Assembly (NCBI RefSeq): GCF_003609775.1
Contig: NZ_AP018050.1
Span: forward strand, 1,054,001 to 1,118,000
Reading direction: 5' to 3'
Length of the DNA stretch: 64,000 nucleotides
Source: Prevotella melaninogenica
GTDB lineage: Bacteria > Bacteroidota > Bacteroidia > Bacteroidales > Bacteroidaceae
Position numbers and translations under genes: made by a program. Position 1 is the first letter of the stretch; each line of letters opens with the position of its first letter. The notes beneath the pieces were generated by a model. It worked only from the letters and a program-made list of their open reading frames with translations, did not search any database and had not been told where the DNA came from. This document shows positions 28,143 through 37,009 of the stretch, piece by piece.

Positions 28143-29228
28143 ATGAAGAATTTACAACAAATAATTTATCTATTAGCTTGCATATTGGTTTTGGCTGTGG
28201 CCGCAGTACAACGTGATGGAAAGCTATTGGGTAACTATGTGTTGAGTAAGGATAAGCAAGTAACAAAGAATAAGATAGATACTCTTCGTACATTGGATGA
28301 TGGTACTGTCGTTCTCAATACAACTTATTTAGCAAAGGACGTAAAAGGCTTTGCTGGTGTTGTTCCATTAGAGATTTACTTGAAGAAAGGAAAAGTACAG
28401 CAAGTGAAGGCATTACATAATTCAGAGACTCCAGAATTTATGCATGAAGCCAGCGAGTTGTTAGATCGGTGGAATGGTAAAACTACTGAACAAGCGTTAG
28501 CTATGAGGATAGATGGTGTGACAGGTGCAACTTACACGTCAAATGCTATTATCGGTAATATGAAAGCTGGTTTGCAGTATGCTGCTAAGAATGTGAAAGA
28601 GACCTCATTCTTTGATAAACTTGACTTACGTGCGAAGACGATAATTGGATTATTCGTTGTGCTCATGGCAGCTATTATTCCTTTGTTTGTTAAGAACAAG
28701 CGATATCGTGTTTTTCAACTCTTGTTGAACTTTGTTGTTTTAGGACTATGGGGCGGTACATTTATTTCCTGGTCTGTTCTTGTTGGTTTAATGTCAGGAG
28801 GTATCAATGTTTGGATATCACTGATTCCTATCGTTATGCTGATAACAGCTTTTGTTTACCCTCTCTTTGGCAAGAAGAATTACTATTGTACTCACGTCTG
28901 TCCGTTAGGTTCTGTACAAGAGTTAGCAGGTATGGCAAATCATAATAAGTGGAAGATGAGTAAGCAGACGACAGAATATCTTGATCATTTCCGTAAGGTT
29001 TTGTTTTGGGTATTGATGCTCTTAATGCTTGCAGGCGTTTGGTCACAGTGGATGGATTATGAACTATTTGTTGCTTTTGTCTTTAATTCAGCAGTTTGGG
29101 TAATCATTTTGATAGCTGTAGTCTTTATTTTGTTATCGTTTTTTGTCCCACGTCCTTATTGTCGCTTTGTTTGTCCGATGGGAAGTTTGTTAAAGTTGCC
29201 TACAACTAAGGTAACGAAGTGGGTATAA
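28143..29228 (+). CDS. FMN-binding, NapH/NosR-like 4Fe-4S membrane protein
   Basis: 361 residues. N-terminal membrane anchor (6-22), then a periplasmic FMN-binding domain (about 60-150) with the flavinylation-type motif DGVTGATYTS (124-133). Hydrophobic segments follow near 166-182, 189-225 and 228-243, then a polyferredoxin motif YYCTHVCPLGS, two more helices, and PYCRFVCPMGS near the end. The layout resembles NosR/RnfG-like electron-transfer proteins that move electrons across the membrane via covalent FMN and iron-sulfur centres. A separate electron donor or partner is not encoded next to it. ApbE would be needed for flavin attachment and is not in the window. Confidence 0.82.
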   Translation: MKNLQQIIYLLACILVLAVAAVQRDGKLLGNYVLSKDKQVTKNKIDTLRTLDDGTVVLNTTYLAKDVKGFAGVVPLEIYLKKGKVQQVKALHNSETPEFMHEASELLDRWNGKTTEQALAMRIDGVTGATYTSNAIIGNMKAGLQYAAKNVKETSFFDKLDLRAKTIIGLFVVLMAAIIPLFVKNKRYRVFQLLLNFVVLGLWGGTFISWSVLVGLMSGGINVWISLIPIVMLITAFVYPLFGKKNYYCTHVCPLGSVQELAGMANHNKWKMSKQTTEYLDHFRKVLFWVLMLLMLAGVWSQWMDYELFVAFVFNSAVWVIILIAVVFILLSFFVPRPYCRFVCPMGSLLKLPTTKVTKWV

Positions 29229-29242
29229 ATGATGATAATATA

Positions 29243-29282
29243 AAATACCCTCATCTATCTGGAAAGATAGGTAAGGGTATTT
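29243..29282 (+). terminator. Terminator after the FMN/4Fe-4S gene
   Basis: Stem AAATACCCT / AGGGTATTT with nested CTATCT / AGATAG. It starts 14 nt after the stop. Confidence 0.8.
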
Positions 29283-29360
29283 GGATAGTGCTGAATTTTA
29301 TTTACATTGTTTCTTGATAAATCCCTTAATAAAGCGAGAAAGCGTACTACTTCGTTCGCT

Positions 29361-29540
29361 TTTGTAACTCTCTTTCTATGAGTTGGTTATAAATGTATGT
29401 TTGGAAAGGTGCTTACTAAGGCTTCAAAAGGGCGTTAGTTAGACTTCAAAAGGGCGTCTCTTGCAAGCCAATTGAGCATCTTTTAGAAGCTAAAAGAGCA
29501 TGTGTTTAAAAACAAGTCGTGAAAAATTATGACAAAAAGA
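29361..29540 (-). repeat. Interspersed repeat family A, copy 3
   Basis: Between convergent genes. On the minus strand: CTTTTTGTCATAATTTTTCAC, then TTGGCTTGCAAGAGACG, CCCTTTTGAAG, CTAACTAACGCCCTTTTGAAG and CTTAGTAAGCACC, ending GAGTTACAAAAG. Together with the two terminators it accounts for nearly all of the 432-base gap 29229-29660. Confidence 0.8.
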
Positions 29541-29596
29541 GCTGTGCTTATCCTTTGTCAAATGAAGAGGGAGTTGGTCGTGTGATATCCCTATAA

Positions 29597-29639
29597 AATA
29601 TAAGGAAGAAAGATACAGTTAATCCTTCTTCCTTATATT
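29597..29639 (-). terminator. Terminator after aroE
   Basis: Perfect stem AATATAAGGAAGAA / TTCTTCCTTATATT, 15-nt loop, followed by TATAGGG on the minus strand. It is the end of the phoH-purC-menG-aroE transcript. Confidence 0.75.
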
Positions 29640-29660
29640 CCTTCACCTTTTAAAAGGCTT

Positions 29661-30414
29661 TTATCTTTGTTCTTCTCCTTCCCAGAACTCCCAACTTGCG
29701 AAAGCCTGCAGCAGAAGCATTTCAAGACCATTCTTTACAATAGCTCCATGCTCGCGACCCTTTGCCATAAATAAGGTTTCATCAGGGTTATAAAGCAAGT
29801 CATAAAGTAAAGTATGACTATCCATAGCTTCGTATGGGAGTGGGGGACATACCTCAGTGTTTGGGTACATACCGAGTTGGGGTACAGTTGATGATAACAT
29901 TATACTCACGGATAATCTCGGGAGTTATCTCTTCATAGGTTAAGAAGTCAGCTCGTTTGGTACGTGATACAAACTTGGTTTCCAGTCCGAGCGACTTTAA
30001 ACCATAGTTGACAGCCTTTGATGCGCCACCCGTACCGAGAATGAGAGCTTTTTTATGGTGACGTTCAAGTAAAGGTTCAATACTACGTGTGAAGCCAATC
30101 ACATCACTATTGAAGCCTTTAAGTATGGTTTTATTACCCTTATGGGTGACACGAATAACATTTACAGCACCAATAGCTTTAGCTTCTGGACTAAGACTAT
30201 CAAGGTAAGGAATTACTTGCTCCTTATAAGGAATGGTCACATTCAATCCACGCAGTTGGGGATTGGAGTCAATAACCTCTTTGAAATCCTCTATTGATGG
30301 AATTTCAAAGTTGATGTATTGAGCATTGATCTGTTCATTTTCGAATTTCTCATTGAAATAGCCAATAGAGAATGAATGCCCTAATGGGTAGCCAATTAGT
30401 CCATACTTGTCCAT
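29661..30414 (-). pseudogene. aroE: Shikimate dehydrogenase with a single-base frameshift
   Basis: Two frames together encode one AroE of about 250 residues. The first (from ATG 30414) has GYPLGHSFS, the substrate motif NVTIPYKE, and the NADP loop ILGTGGASKAV, and breaks off at INCTP. The other frame resumes exactly with LGMYPNTEVCPPLPYEAM and runs to the end at 29661. In the normal family motif N-x-TPLGM, CCACTCGG is expected; here an extra base gives CCAACTCGG (29877-29878, TT on the plus strand). One insertion thus splits the gene: either a real pseudogene or a sequencing error. Without it the cell would lack this step of aromatic amino acid synthesis unless another dehydrogenase exists. 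Confidence 0.88.
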
Positions 30415-30483
30415 ATCTTTACCTTGTTCTATAAATTATTTTTGTTCATCCGATGTTTCGAATGATATTCCGCAATAAACGAA

Positions 30484-30569
30484 TTTCCTGTCACTTCTGT
30501 CATTCTAATCAGTTGCTTAACAATCTATTTTACAGTAGTTTAAAGTGAAATGTTAAATGTGACAGGAAA
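30484..30569. repeat. Spaced inverted repeat between menG and aroE
   Basis: TTTCCTGTCAC (30484-30494) and GTGACAGGAAA (30559-30569), 11 bp perfect arms 64 nt apart, in the 240-bp gap upstream of menG's stop and the aroE start. It could form a long stem-loop in the operon mRNA. Confidence 0.6.
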
Positions 30570-30654
30570 ATGAAATCAAAACTATATTGATAATATATCT
30601 AATAATCTCTCCTTATTTTAGTAGGACTGTATAAGTCTATATCTCAGAAGAGTC

Positions 30655-31389
30655 TTATTTTTCAGCGAAATACATCGTACAGATACCGAAAGTCAATCGG
30701 CGGAAAGAGCTTTTCGCAAAGCCAGCCTTTTGGAATATCTCCATCATCTTTTCGCCTTGTGGGAACGCCTCAATGGTCTTGTTAAGGTATTCGTATGCAC
30801 TTTTATCCTTTGAGATAAATTTAGCGTAATTGAGTAGGAATGTGTTAGAATAGATGCGGAAAAGTTGCTTCATAGGGAATTTGACAGGTGTTGTCAGCTC
30901 TACAATGCTTAGATGTCCGCCTTTTTTCAGTACTCGACAAATCTCGGTAAGTCCTTTGTCGAGGTTCTGGAAGTTACGAATACCGAATGCTGCTGTCACA
31001 GCATCAAACGTATTGTCAGGAAAAGAAAGGTTGAGACAATCTTCTTTCTGGAAGGAAATGACATCACTCAGTCCTGCAGCCTTCACCTTCTCACGACCGA
31101 TAGCCATCATTCCTTCAGAAATATCTGCACCGATAAGATGTTCTGGCTTCAGTTCATTAGCTGCAAGAATGGCAAAGTCGCCAGTTCCTGTAGCAATGTC
31201 AAGCATCAGCTTTGGACGGAAGGGCAGCAACTGATGGATAGCCTTCTTACGCCATCCTTTATCAATGTTTCCAGAAAGACGATGATTTAGTGTGTCGTAA
31301 GTTGGTGCGATATTGTCAAACATCTCTGCTATGAGTTTGCCTTTCTCGCCATCACCATCATAAGGTTTAATCTTTTCCTGCTCGTACAT
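30655..31389 (-). CDS. menG: Demethylmenaquinone methyltransferase
   Basis: Last step of menaquinone synthesis, SAM-dependent. 244 residues with the UbiE/MenG motifs [18 protein letters not shown] (28-45), [13 protein letters not shown] (62-74) and the late motif [15 protein letters not shown]. Third gene of the phoH-purC-menG-aroE set, 146 nt after purC. In an anaerobe with menaquinone only, MenG rather than UbiE is the right name. Confidence 0.94.
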   Translation of the reverse strand: MYEQEKIKPYDGDGEKGKLIAEMFDNIAPTYDTLNHRLSGNIDKGWRKKAIHQLLPFRPKLMLDIATGTGDFAILAANELKPEHLIGADISEGMMAIGREKVKAAGLSDVISFQKEDCLNLSFPDNTFDAVTAAFGIRNFQNLDKGLTEICRVLKKGGHLSIVELTTPVKFPMKQLFRIYSNTFLLNYAKFISKDKSAYEYLNKTIEAFPQGEKMMEIFQKAGFAKSSFRRLTFGICTMYFAEK

Positions 31390-31535
31390 AATTCTTTTAA
31401 TTCATAATTCATAATTCTAAATTCATAATTATGATTACTATTCTTTGATATGCTATAGGGGCATATTAAAGATTAATCACTGAATAGTTCTAATCAAAAT
31501 TAAGAACTTAGAATTATGAATTTGTATTTATCATT

Positions 31536-32486
31536 TTATTTTCTTGAAGCCAGATACTGCTTTACATTCTTCTCAATGCGTGCAGCAATATCACCGTCTT
31601 CAACAGCCTTATCAAACTTCTCGCCTGTGATATGCTCGTAAAGTTCGATATAGCGGTCGCTAACGCTTTCTGCATATTCTTCTGTAATCTCAGGCATTGT
31701 CTGTCCTGGCTCATTCATAAAGTTGTGCTCAATAAGCCACTGACGAACAAACTCTTTCGAAAGTTGCTTCTGTGGCTCACCCTTCTCAAGTTTCTCCTCG
31801 TAACCTTCTGCATAGAAGTAGCGGCTTGAGTCTGGTGTGTGAATCTCATCAATGAGGTAGCACTGCCCATCACGCTTACCGAATTCATATTTTGTATCAA
31901 CGAGAATTAAGCCCTGCTTTGCAGCAATCTCCTGACCACGTGCAAAGAGTTTGCGAGTCCAGTCTTCGATGATTGCATAGTCTTCTGCAGAAACAATACC
32001 CTGCTCGATAATCTCTTCCTTAGAGATATTCATATCGTGACCCTCGTCAGCCTTGGTAGTTGGAGTAACGATTGGCTCTGGGAAACGCTCGTTCTCACGC
32101 ATACCATCAGGAAGCTTCACACCACAAATCTCACGACATCCGTCTTTATAAGCACGCCATGCAGAACCAGTAAGGATTGAACGAATAATCATTTCAACAC
32201 GAAAGCCTTCACACTTTAGACCAACAGTAACCATTGGATCAGGAGTAGCTAACTTCCAGTTAGGACAGATATCTGTTGTCAGGTCAAGGAACTTGGCTGC
32301 AATCTGGTTCAAAACTTGTCCTTTGAACGGTATTCCCTTTGGCAGTACGACGTCGAATGCTGAGATTCGGTCGGTAGCTACCATGACGATAAGATCGTCA
32401 TTGATGTCATACACATCACGTACTTTGCCGTGATACACACTCTTCTGTCCATCGAAATGGAATTCAGTCTTTGTTAATGCTTTCAT
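31536..32486 (-). CDS. purC: SAICAR synthetase
   Basis: Phosphoribosylaminoimidazole-succinocarboxamide synthase of purine synthesis. 316 residues: [13 protein letters not shown] (18-30), [32 protein letters not shown] and the signature [14 protein letters not shown]. Longer C terminus than E. coli PurC (237), usual in Bacteroidota. It lies 21 nt after phoH, so they are co-transcribed. Confidence 0.96.
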   Translation of the reverse strand: MKALTKTEFHFDGQKSVYHGKVRDVYDINDDLIVMVATDRISAFDVVLPKGIPFKGQVLNQIAAKFLDLTTDICPNWKLATPDPMVTVGLKCEGFRVEMIIRSILTGSAWRAYKDGCREICGVKLPDGMRENERFPEPIVTPTTKADEGHDMNISKEEIIEQGIVSAEDYAIIEDWTRKLFARGQEIAAKQGLILVDTKYEFGKRDGQCYLIDEIHTPDSSRYFYAEGYEEKLEKGEPQKQLSKEFVRQWLIEHNFMNEPGQTMPEITEEYAESVSDRYIELYEHITGEKFDKAVEDGDIAARIEKNVKQYLASRK

Positions 32487-32507
32487 TGTTTTTATGTTTA
32501 TAGAGTC

Positions 32508-33455
32508 CTATCTCTTGTTAGCCTTATCGTGTGCTTCGTATGCGTTCACGATACGCGTAACCAATTTGTGTCTTACAATGTCTTTTTTGTCAAGATGGAT
32601 GACCGATATATCATCCACGCCGCTTAGAATAGAAAGAGCTTCTTTTAATCCACTCTTTTCAGCATGTGGGAGGTCTATCTGTGTAAGGTCACCCGTAATT
32701 ACCATCTTTGTGTTCCAGCCCATACGCGTTAAGAACATACGGATTTGTGCTGGTGTCGTATTCTGTGCTTCATCGAGGATTACTACTGCATCACTCAGAG
32801 TTCGTCCTCGCATGAATGCCAATGGAGCAATCTGAATGATATGCTTATCCATCATGTCTTGTAGCTTGACAGCAGGAATCATGTCCTCTAAAGCATCATA
32901 AAGAGGTTGCAGATAGGGGTCAATCTTATCCTTCATGTCACCCGGAAGGAAACCAAGTTTCTCTCCCGCTTCTACAGCTGGACGTGAAAGGATAATCTTC
33001 TTTGCGGCCTTCTCTTTGAGAGCCTTTACTGCCAAGGCAATACTTAGGTAAGTCTTACCTGTTCCAGCTGGTCCAACTGCAAATATCATATCATTTTTCT
33101 CGAAGGCATCAATCAGTTGCTGCTGATGCTCCGAACGACCTTTGATTGGTCTGCCTGATACAGAATAAACAAGGACGTCCTTTACCGCATCAGCTTTGGT
33201 CTTACGACCTTTCACGATATCAAGGATGTCCTCTTCTGTAATGGTGTTATACCGCTCCACATGCTTACGCATGGTTTCAATGTCTTCTTCAATCTTTACC
33301 ATCTCCTCTTCATCACCTAAGATGCGGATAACGTTGTCTCTTGCAACAATCCTCAGCTTAGGGAAGAGCGACTTTATCATCTGAAGGTGGACATTGCCAA
33401 CCCCATAGAAGACCACTGGGTCTATATCTTCAAGAACTATATGCTTTTCTATCAA
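32508..33455 (-). CDS. PhoH family ATPase
   Basis: 315 residues. N-terminal KH-like part (about 1-90), then the PhoH P-loop domain with GPAGTGKTY (128-136), AFMRGRTLSDAVVILDEAQN and GWNTKMVITGDLTQIDLP. PhoH-like proteins are linked to RNA metabolism and ribosome maturation. The start is read as TTG at 33455 (MIEKHIVLEDIDP), because the promoter lies 25 nt upstream and the sequence from that codon matches the family's N terminus. First gene of the operon phoH-purC-menG-aroE. Confidence 0.9.
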   Translation of the reverse strand: MIEKHIVLEDIDPVVFYGVGNVHLQMIKSLFPKLRIVARDNVIRILGDEEEMVKIEEDIETMRKHVERYNTITEEDILDIVKGRKTKADAVKDVLVYSVSGRPIKGRSEHQQQLIDAFEKNDMIFAVGPAGTGKTYLSIALAVKALKEKAAKKIILSRPAVEAGEKLGFLPGDMKDKIDPYLQPLYDALEDMIPAVKLQDMMDKHIIQIAPLAFMRGRTLSDAVVILDEAQNTTPAQIRMFLTRMGWNTKMVITGDLTQIDLPHAEKSGLKEALSILSGVDDISVIHLDKKDIVRHKLVTRIVNAYEAHDKANKR

Positions 33456-33479
33456 TTTCTTCTACTTTATATTTGTTCG

Positions 33480-33511
33480 CAAAGTTACTATAAAATAATG
33501 ATACTTACAAA
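33480..33511 (-). promoter_or_regulatory. Promoter of the phoH operon
   Basis: TTTG (33508-33511), 20-nt spacer, TAACTTTG (33480-33487). A full consensus match, 24 nt before the TTG start. Confidence 0.78.
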
Positions 33512-33550
33512 TTATTCTTAATTCATAATTCGCAATCAGCAAAAACTTAT

Positions 33551-33558
33551 TACCTTTG
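33551..33558 (+). promoter_or_regulatory. -7 promoter element of the DUF5715 gene, near-leaderless
   Basis: TACCTTTG ends 5 nt before the ATG at 33564, the same spacing as in trmB. It is divergent from the phoH promoter. Confidence 0.6.
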
Positions 33559-33563
33559 TATCA

Positions 33564-34358
33564 ATGAAACAAAAAAAGAAGATAACAAAGAATCGATTTT
33601 TATTGGGCTTCATTGCTATAACTTTTCTTTTAGCCATCATAAGGTTACTATTTCCGTCTATTGCACATGATAGGATGAAAGTATTATCTAATGTTGATGG
33701 TAATAGTATTCGTGCCATGGAAAAAGTTGATTCTGCTAAGATTAAAGCTCAATCAACTCCAAGTAATATTAAGATGTCTCATTTCTTTAAATCAGATGGT
33801 TCACAGAAAAAAAATAGAATCATTGGTGTAAGAGATTATGAGGAGAGCTTTCCGGACTCACAGCCACAACAGCTTGAGGCTGCCTTGCGCTATGGTGTAA
33901 AGGCTGTTGTTGATCGTACTGATGCTGAGAAACGTAAGAATGAGTTGGTATATGTTGGTAGTAGCCCATATTATAATATGAAGAAGCTGAATAGTAGCAT
34001 ACCATACCTTGTTCCACGTGCTGCTATCTTGCTTCAGGATATTGCTCGTAACTTTATGGATAGCTTGCAGACAAAGGGAGTGCCTATTAATAAAATCTTA
34101 GTATCAAGCGTATTGAGAACAAAGGAAGATGTTGAAAAACTTCGTCGGTACAATCATAATGCAACAGAAAATAGCTGTCACCTCTATGGTACAACCTTTG
34201 ATATAGCTTATAACAAGTATGCTTCGGTTACTCGCTCTGTGTCAAACGATACACTTAAATGGGTGTTAAGTGAGGTACTGAACGACTTACGTTCGCAAGG
34301 ACGATGCCTCATTAAGCATGAAAAACGTCAAGGCTGTTTTCATATTACAGTAAGATGA
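33564..34358 (+). CDS. DUF5715 family protein, possibly M15-peptidase-like
   Basis: 264 residues with an N-terminal basic stretch and one membrane segment (FLLGFIAITFLLAIIRLLF, 12-30), so a signal anchor with a periplasmic body. The motif ENSCHLYGTTFDIAY near residue 200 and HEKRQGCFHITVR at the C terminus resemble the zinc-binding S-x-H-x-x-G-x-A-x-D and terminal H-x-H-like motifs of M15 D,D-carboxypeptidases, though only loosely (C instead of E/W before the last His). If true, it would act on peptidoglycan; this is inference. The ATG lies almost on the transcription start. Confidence 0.7.
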   Translation: MKQKKKITKNRFLLGFIAITFLLAIIRLLFPSIAHDRMKVLSNVDGNSIRAMEKVDSAKIKAQSTPSNIKMSHFFKSDGSQKKNRIIGVRDYEESFPDSQPQQLEAALRYGVKAVVDRTDAEKRKNELVYVGSSPYYNMKKLNSSIPYLVPRAAILLQDIARNFMDSLQTKGVPINKILVSSVLRTKEDVEKLRRYNHNATENSCHLYGTTFDIAYNKYASVTRSVSNDTLKWVLSEVLNDLRSQGRCLIKHEKRQGCFHITVR

Positions 34359-34456
34359 TTTAGCTTTGACGGCTATCATGCTTTGAAACGAATTGTAGAT
34401 AAGCCGTATTGATATTAAGAAATAATCGTTGTAGCTTTAATATAATCATCAGATTA

Positions 34457-34488
34457 TTTGGCTATTAGAAAAAAAAGAAGTAATTTTG
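34457..34488 (+). promoter_or_regulatory. Promoter of rpsP
   Basis: TTTG (34457-34460), 20-nt spacer, TAATTTTG (34481-34488). The leader to the ATG is about 55 nt. Confidence 0.78.
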
Positions 34489-34549
34489 CAGTCGCTGTCA
34501 CGAGATGGCAGCATTAAATTCAAACCTTTAAAATATTTATTAAAGAATT

Positions 34550-35095
34550 ATGGCAACAAAAATCAGATTGCAGCGCGGTGGTCGTAAGAACTATGCTTTC
34601 TACAGCATCGTAATCGCTGACGCTCGTGCACCACGTGATGGTAAGTTTACTGAGAAGATTGGTACTTATAACCCTAATACCAATCCAGCCACAGTAGATT
34701 TGAATTTTGATCGTGCTCTTTACTGGGTTGAGACTGGTGCTCAGCCAACAGACACTGCTCGTAACATCCTTAAGGGTGAGGGCGTTTACTTGATGAAGCA
34801 CCTCCGTGGTGGTGTTAAGAAGGGCGCATTCGATGAGGCTGCATGTCAGCAGAAGTTTGACGCTTGGAAGCAGGCTAAGGATGCAGCTACAGAGGCTGTA
34901 GAGAAGAAGGTAACCGATGCGAAGAAGGCTGCTGCTGCTCAGAACCTTGAGGCTGAGAAGAAGGTTAAAGAGGCTATTGCTAAGAAGGTTGCAGACAAGA
35001 AGGCTGCTACCGTTGCAGCACAGGCTGAGGTAGCTCAGGCTGCTGAGGATACAACTTCTGAGGCTCCTGCAGAGGAGACTCCAGCAGAGGCATAA
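34550..35095 (+). CDS. rpsP: 30S ribosomal protein S16 with extended C-terminal tail
   Basis: 181 residues. The S16 core is at 1-85 ([47 protein letters not shown]). From about 90 on it continues as a low-complexity Lys/Ala/Glu tail ([20 protein letters not shown], then Glu/Pro-rich EETPAEA), likely helical. E. coli S16 has 82 residues. Bacteroidota often have tails, here particularly long. Single-gene transcript with strong promoter and terminator, not followed by rimM or trmD. Confidence 0.96.
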   Translation: MATKIRLQRGGRKNYAFYSIVIADARAPRDGKFTEKIGTYNPNTNPATVDLNFDRALYWVETGAQPTDTARNILKGEGVYLMKHLRGGVKKGAFDEAACQQKFDAWKQAKDAATEAVEKKVTDAKKAAAAQNLEAEKKVKEAIAKKVADKKAATVAAQAEVAQAAEDTTSEAPAEETPAEA

Positions 35096-35117
35096 CCCTC
35101 GCTCACAATTAAAGCAT

Positions 35118-35154
35118 AAGTCCATAGACTCTTTAAGAGTTTATGGACTTTTTG
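35118..35154 (+). terminator. Terminator after rpsP
   Basis: Stem AAGTCCATAGACTC / GAGTTTATGGACTT with loop TTTAA, then TTTTTG. It starts 23 nt after the stop. Confidence 0.9.
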
Positions 35155-35249
35155 TTTGTGATAGATTCAAAATGTGTTACATTATGGTAAGCTTTCCCAT
35201 ATAAGTAAGTCATTATAGCCTTACTATCTTAATAAAGGCAATAATGTTT

Positions 35250-35425
35250 GAATTTTTCACATATCGATTTTGTAATTACCCCAAAATAGCTTGCATATAA
35301 CGCTCAATAGGCTTGCAAAAGATGTCTTTTAGAGGTCTTATTAACGCCCTTTTGAAGTCCAATTAAGGACCTTTTCTTGTATGATTTCATAACTAATTGA
35401 TTTAATGTAGGTTGTAAGCTTGCTT
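35250..35425 (+). repeat. Interspersed repeat family A, copy 4
   Basis: Between rpsP and hutI, in convergent orientation. Modules: ATAGGCTTGCAAAAGATG, TCTTTTAGAGG, CTTATTAACGCCCTTTTGAAG, CCAATTAAGGACC. The 5' part has TTTTTCACATAT as in copy 5. The rest of the 561-base gap up to 35596 is AT-rich DNA without recognisable features. Confidence 0.78.
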
Positions 35426-35596
35426 TTTACACATGTTTTCCCATTTTATTTTTAGTTTTTACAAGAATTTATGTAATGATATTTCAGCATCTTATCTGCC
35501 AACTTTCAATGTGTTAAAATGAAAAGGTTCTCTGTGTTAGAGGATGAATAAATAGACAGTCTTAGCTATCTTTTTGTTTAATGAATACCTTTGGTT

Positions 35597-35640
35597 CTTC
35601 CATTAAAACTATACAAACAGTGCTACGCATTTAATGGAAG
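35597..35640 (-). terminator. Stem-loop after hutI
   Basis: Perfect arms CTTCCATTAAA / TTTAATGGAAG with a 22-nt loop, 16 nt past the hutI stop. No T-tract; it probably ends or protects the hut transcript. Confidence 0.6.
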
Positions 35641-35656
35641 AGCCCTTTCAATCTAC

Positions 35657-36901
35657 CTATACATACTCTTCTCCTTGTAAGAAGGCGCGTTTTACAATAG
35701 GTGTTGTATAAGCGTATGGGATAAATTCAATAGATGGAATTTTATCTGTAATGAAGAAGTTGGCAACTTTTCCACGTGTGATGGAACCATACTCTTTACT
35801 TAATCCCATTGCACATGCTCCATTCAAGGTTGCTGCATTGATAGCTTCGGCTGGCATTAAGCGCATCTTGATACAACCAAGCGAAACGATAAACTTCATA
35901 TCTCCTGATGGGGTAGAACCTGGGTTGTAGTCACTTGCAAGCGTAAGTGGCAGTCCTTTGTCTATCATCTTTCGTCCTAAGGCAAAAGGTAAGTTGAGGA
36001 AGAAGGAGGTTCCTGGAAGTGCAGTCGGCATGGTTTCGCTGTTTTTTAGAATCTCTATCTCTTCTTCAGTCATACTCTCTAAGTGGTCAACTGATAGTGC
36101 GTTATGCTCTACACCAACCTCAACACCACCAGATGATTCCAATTCGTCAGCATGAATCTTTGGTCGCATACCATATTCTGCACCAGCTTTAAGAATGCGC
36201 GCAGTCTCTTCTGGTGTGAAGAATCCTGTATCACAGAAGACATCAATGAACTCAGCCAATTTCTCTGTACCCACAGCTGGTATCATTTCGTTGATAATCA
36301 AATCAACGTATGCATCTTGTCTGCCTTTATATTCACGTGGAACAGCATGGGCACCGAGGAATGTTGCTACGACTTTCAGGCGTGTTGTCTCTTTGACACG
36401 ACGGATAACACGAAGCATTTTCAATTCGTCTTCCGTATTCAGTCCATAACCGCTCTTTATCTCCACACAGCCAGTTCCTTTCCTAATAATCTCATCAACA
36501 CGCTTCATAGCTTGCTGATAGAGTTCGTCTTCACTCATTTCATGAAGACGATCTGCAGAGTTGAGGATGCCACCCCCACGCTTTGCAATTTCCGCATAGC
36601 TGAGTCCACGAATCTTGTCAACAAACTCTTGCTCTCGGCTACCGGCAAAGACAATGTGTGTATGAGAGTCACACCATGAAGGAAGAATAGTTCCTCCTTC
36701 TGCATCAACAATCTCCTCGTTTCCAGAAGTTGGTGGACAATCACTCATCTTACCATAATCAGCAAAGCGTCCATCTTCTATTATAAGGTAAGCATCTGGC
36801 AGTGTGTTTAGTATTGCCATCTCTTTACCTTTGAGACATAGCTTGCCATCGTGGCCTATACCAGCAAGTAAACCGATGTTTTTTATTATTAGTCTTTTCA
36901 T
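35657..36901 (-). CDS. hutI: Imidazolonepropionase
   Basis: Hydrolyses imidazolone-5-propionate to N-formimino-L-glutamate, third step of histidine degradation. 414 residues of the amidohydrolase fold; metal-site motif SWCDSHTHIVFAGSREQEF (74-92), HADELESSGGVE and the later SDYNPGSTPSG. Last of the four genes ftcD-hutU-hutH-hutI; the gap to hutH is 108 nt and contains a hairpin. Confidence 0.97.
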   Translation of the reverse strand: MKRLIIKNIGLLAGIGHDGKLCLKGKEMAILNTLPDAYLIIEDGRFADYGKMSDCPPTSGNEEIVDAEGGTILPSWCDSHTHIVFAGSREQEFVDKIRGLSYAEIAKRGGGILNSADRLHEMSEDELYQQAMKRVDEIIRKGTGCVEIKSGYGLNTEDELKMLRVIRRVKETTRLKVVATFLGAHAVPREYKGRQDAYVDLIINEMIPAVGTEKLAEFIDVFCDTGFFTPEETARILKAGAEYGMRPKIHADELESSGGVEVGVEHNALSVDHLESMTEEEIEILKNSETMPTALPGTSFFLNLPFALGRKMIDKGLPLTLASDYNPGSTPSGDMKFIVSLGCIKMRLMPAEAINAATLNGACAMGLSKEYGSITRGKVANFFITDKIPSIEFIPYAYTTPIVKRAFLQGEEYV

Positions 36902-36954
36902 TTCAAGTCTTTTCCCTAATCGATGAAAGTATGAAAATAATAGATATTAAATAG

Positions 36955-37000
36955 AAAGAGGTTGCACCAGAATTGTTACCAATCTTGATACAACCCCTTT
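36955..37000 (-). terminator. Weak stem-loop between hutH and hutI
   Basis: Arms AAAGAGGTTG / CAACCCCTTT with one mismatch and a 26-nt loop, 10 nt past the hutH stop. Possible partial terminator or processing site. Confidence 0.45.
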
Positions 37001-37009
37001 ATGACTTAC

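Noticed and set aside
31404..31520. ATTCATAATTC-type repeats around 31.4 and 31.5 kb, and again at 33.5 kb.
   Set aside because: They are short AT-rich words that may pair, but they have too little sequence complexity to support a claim.
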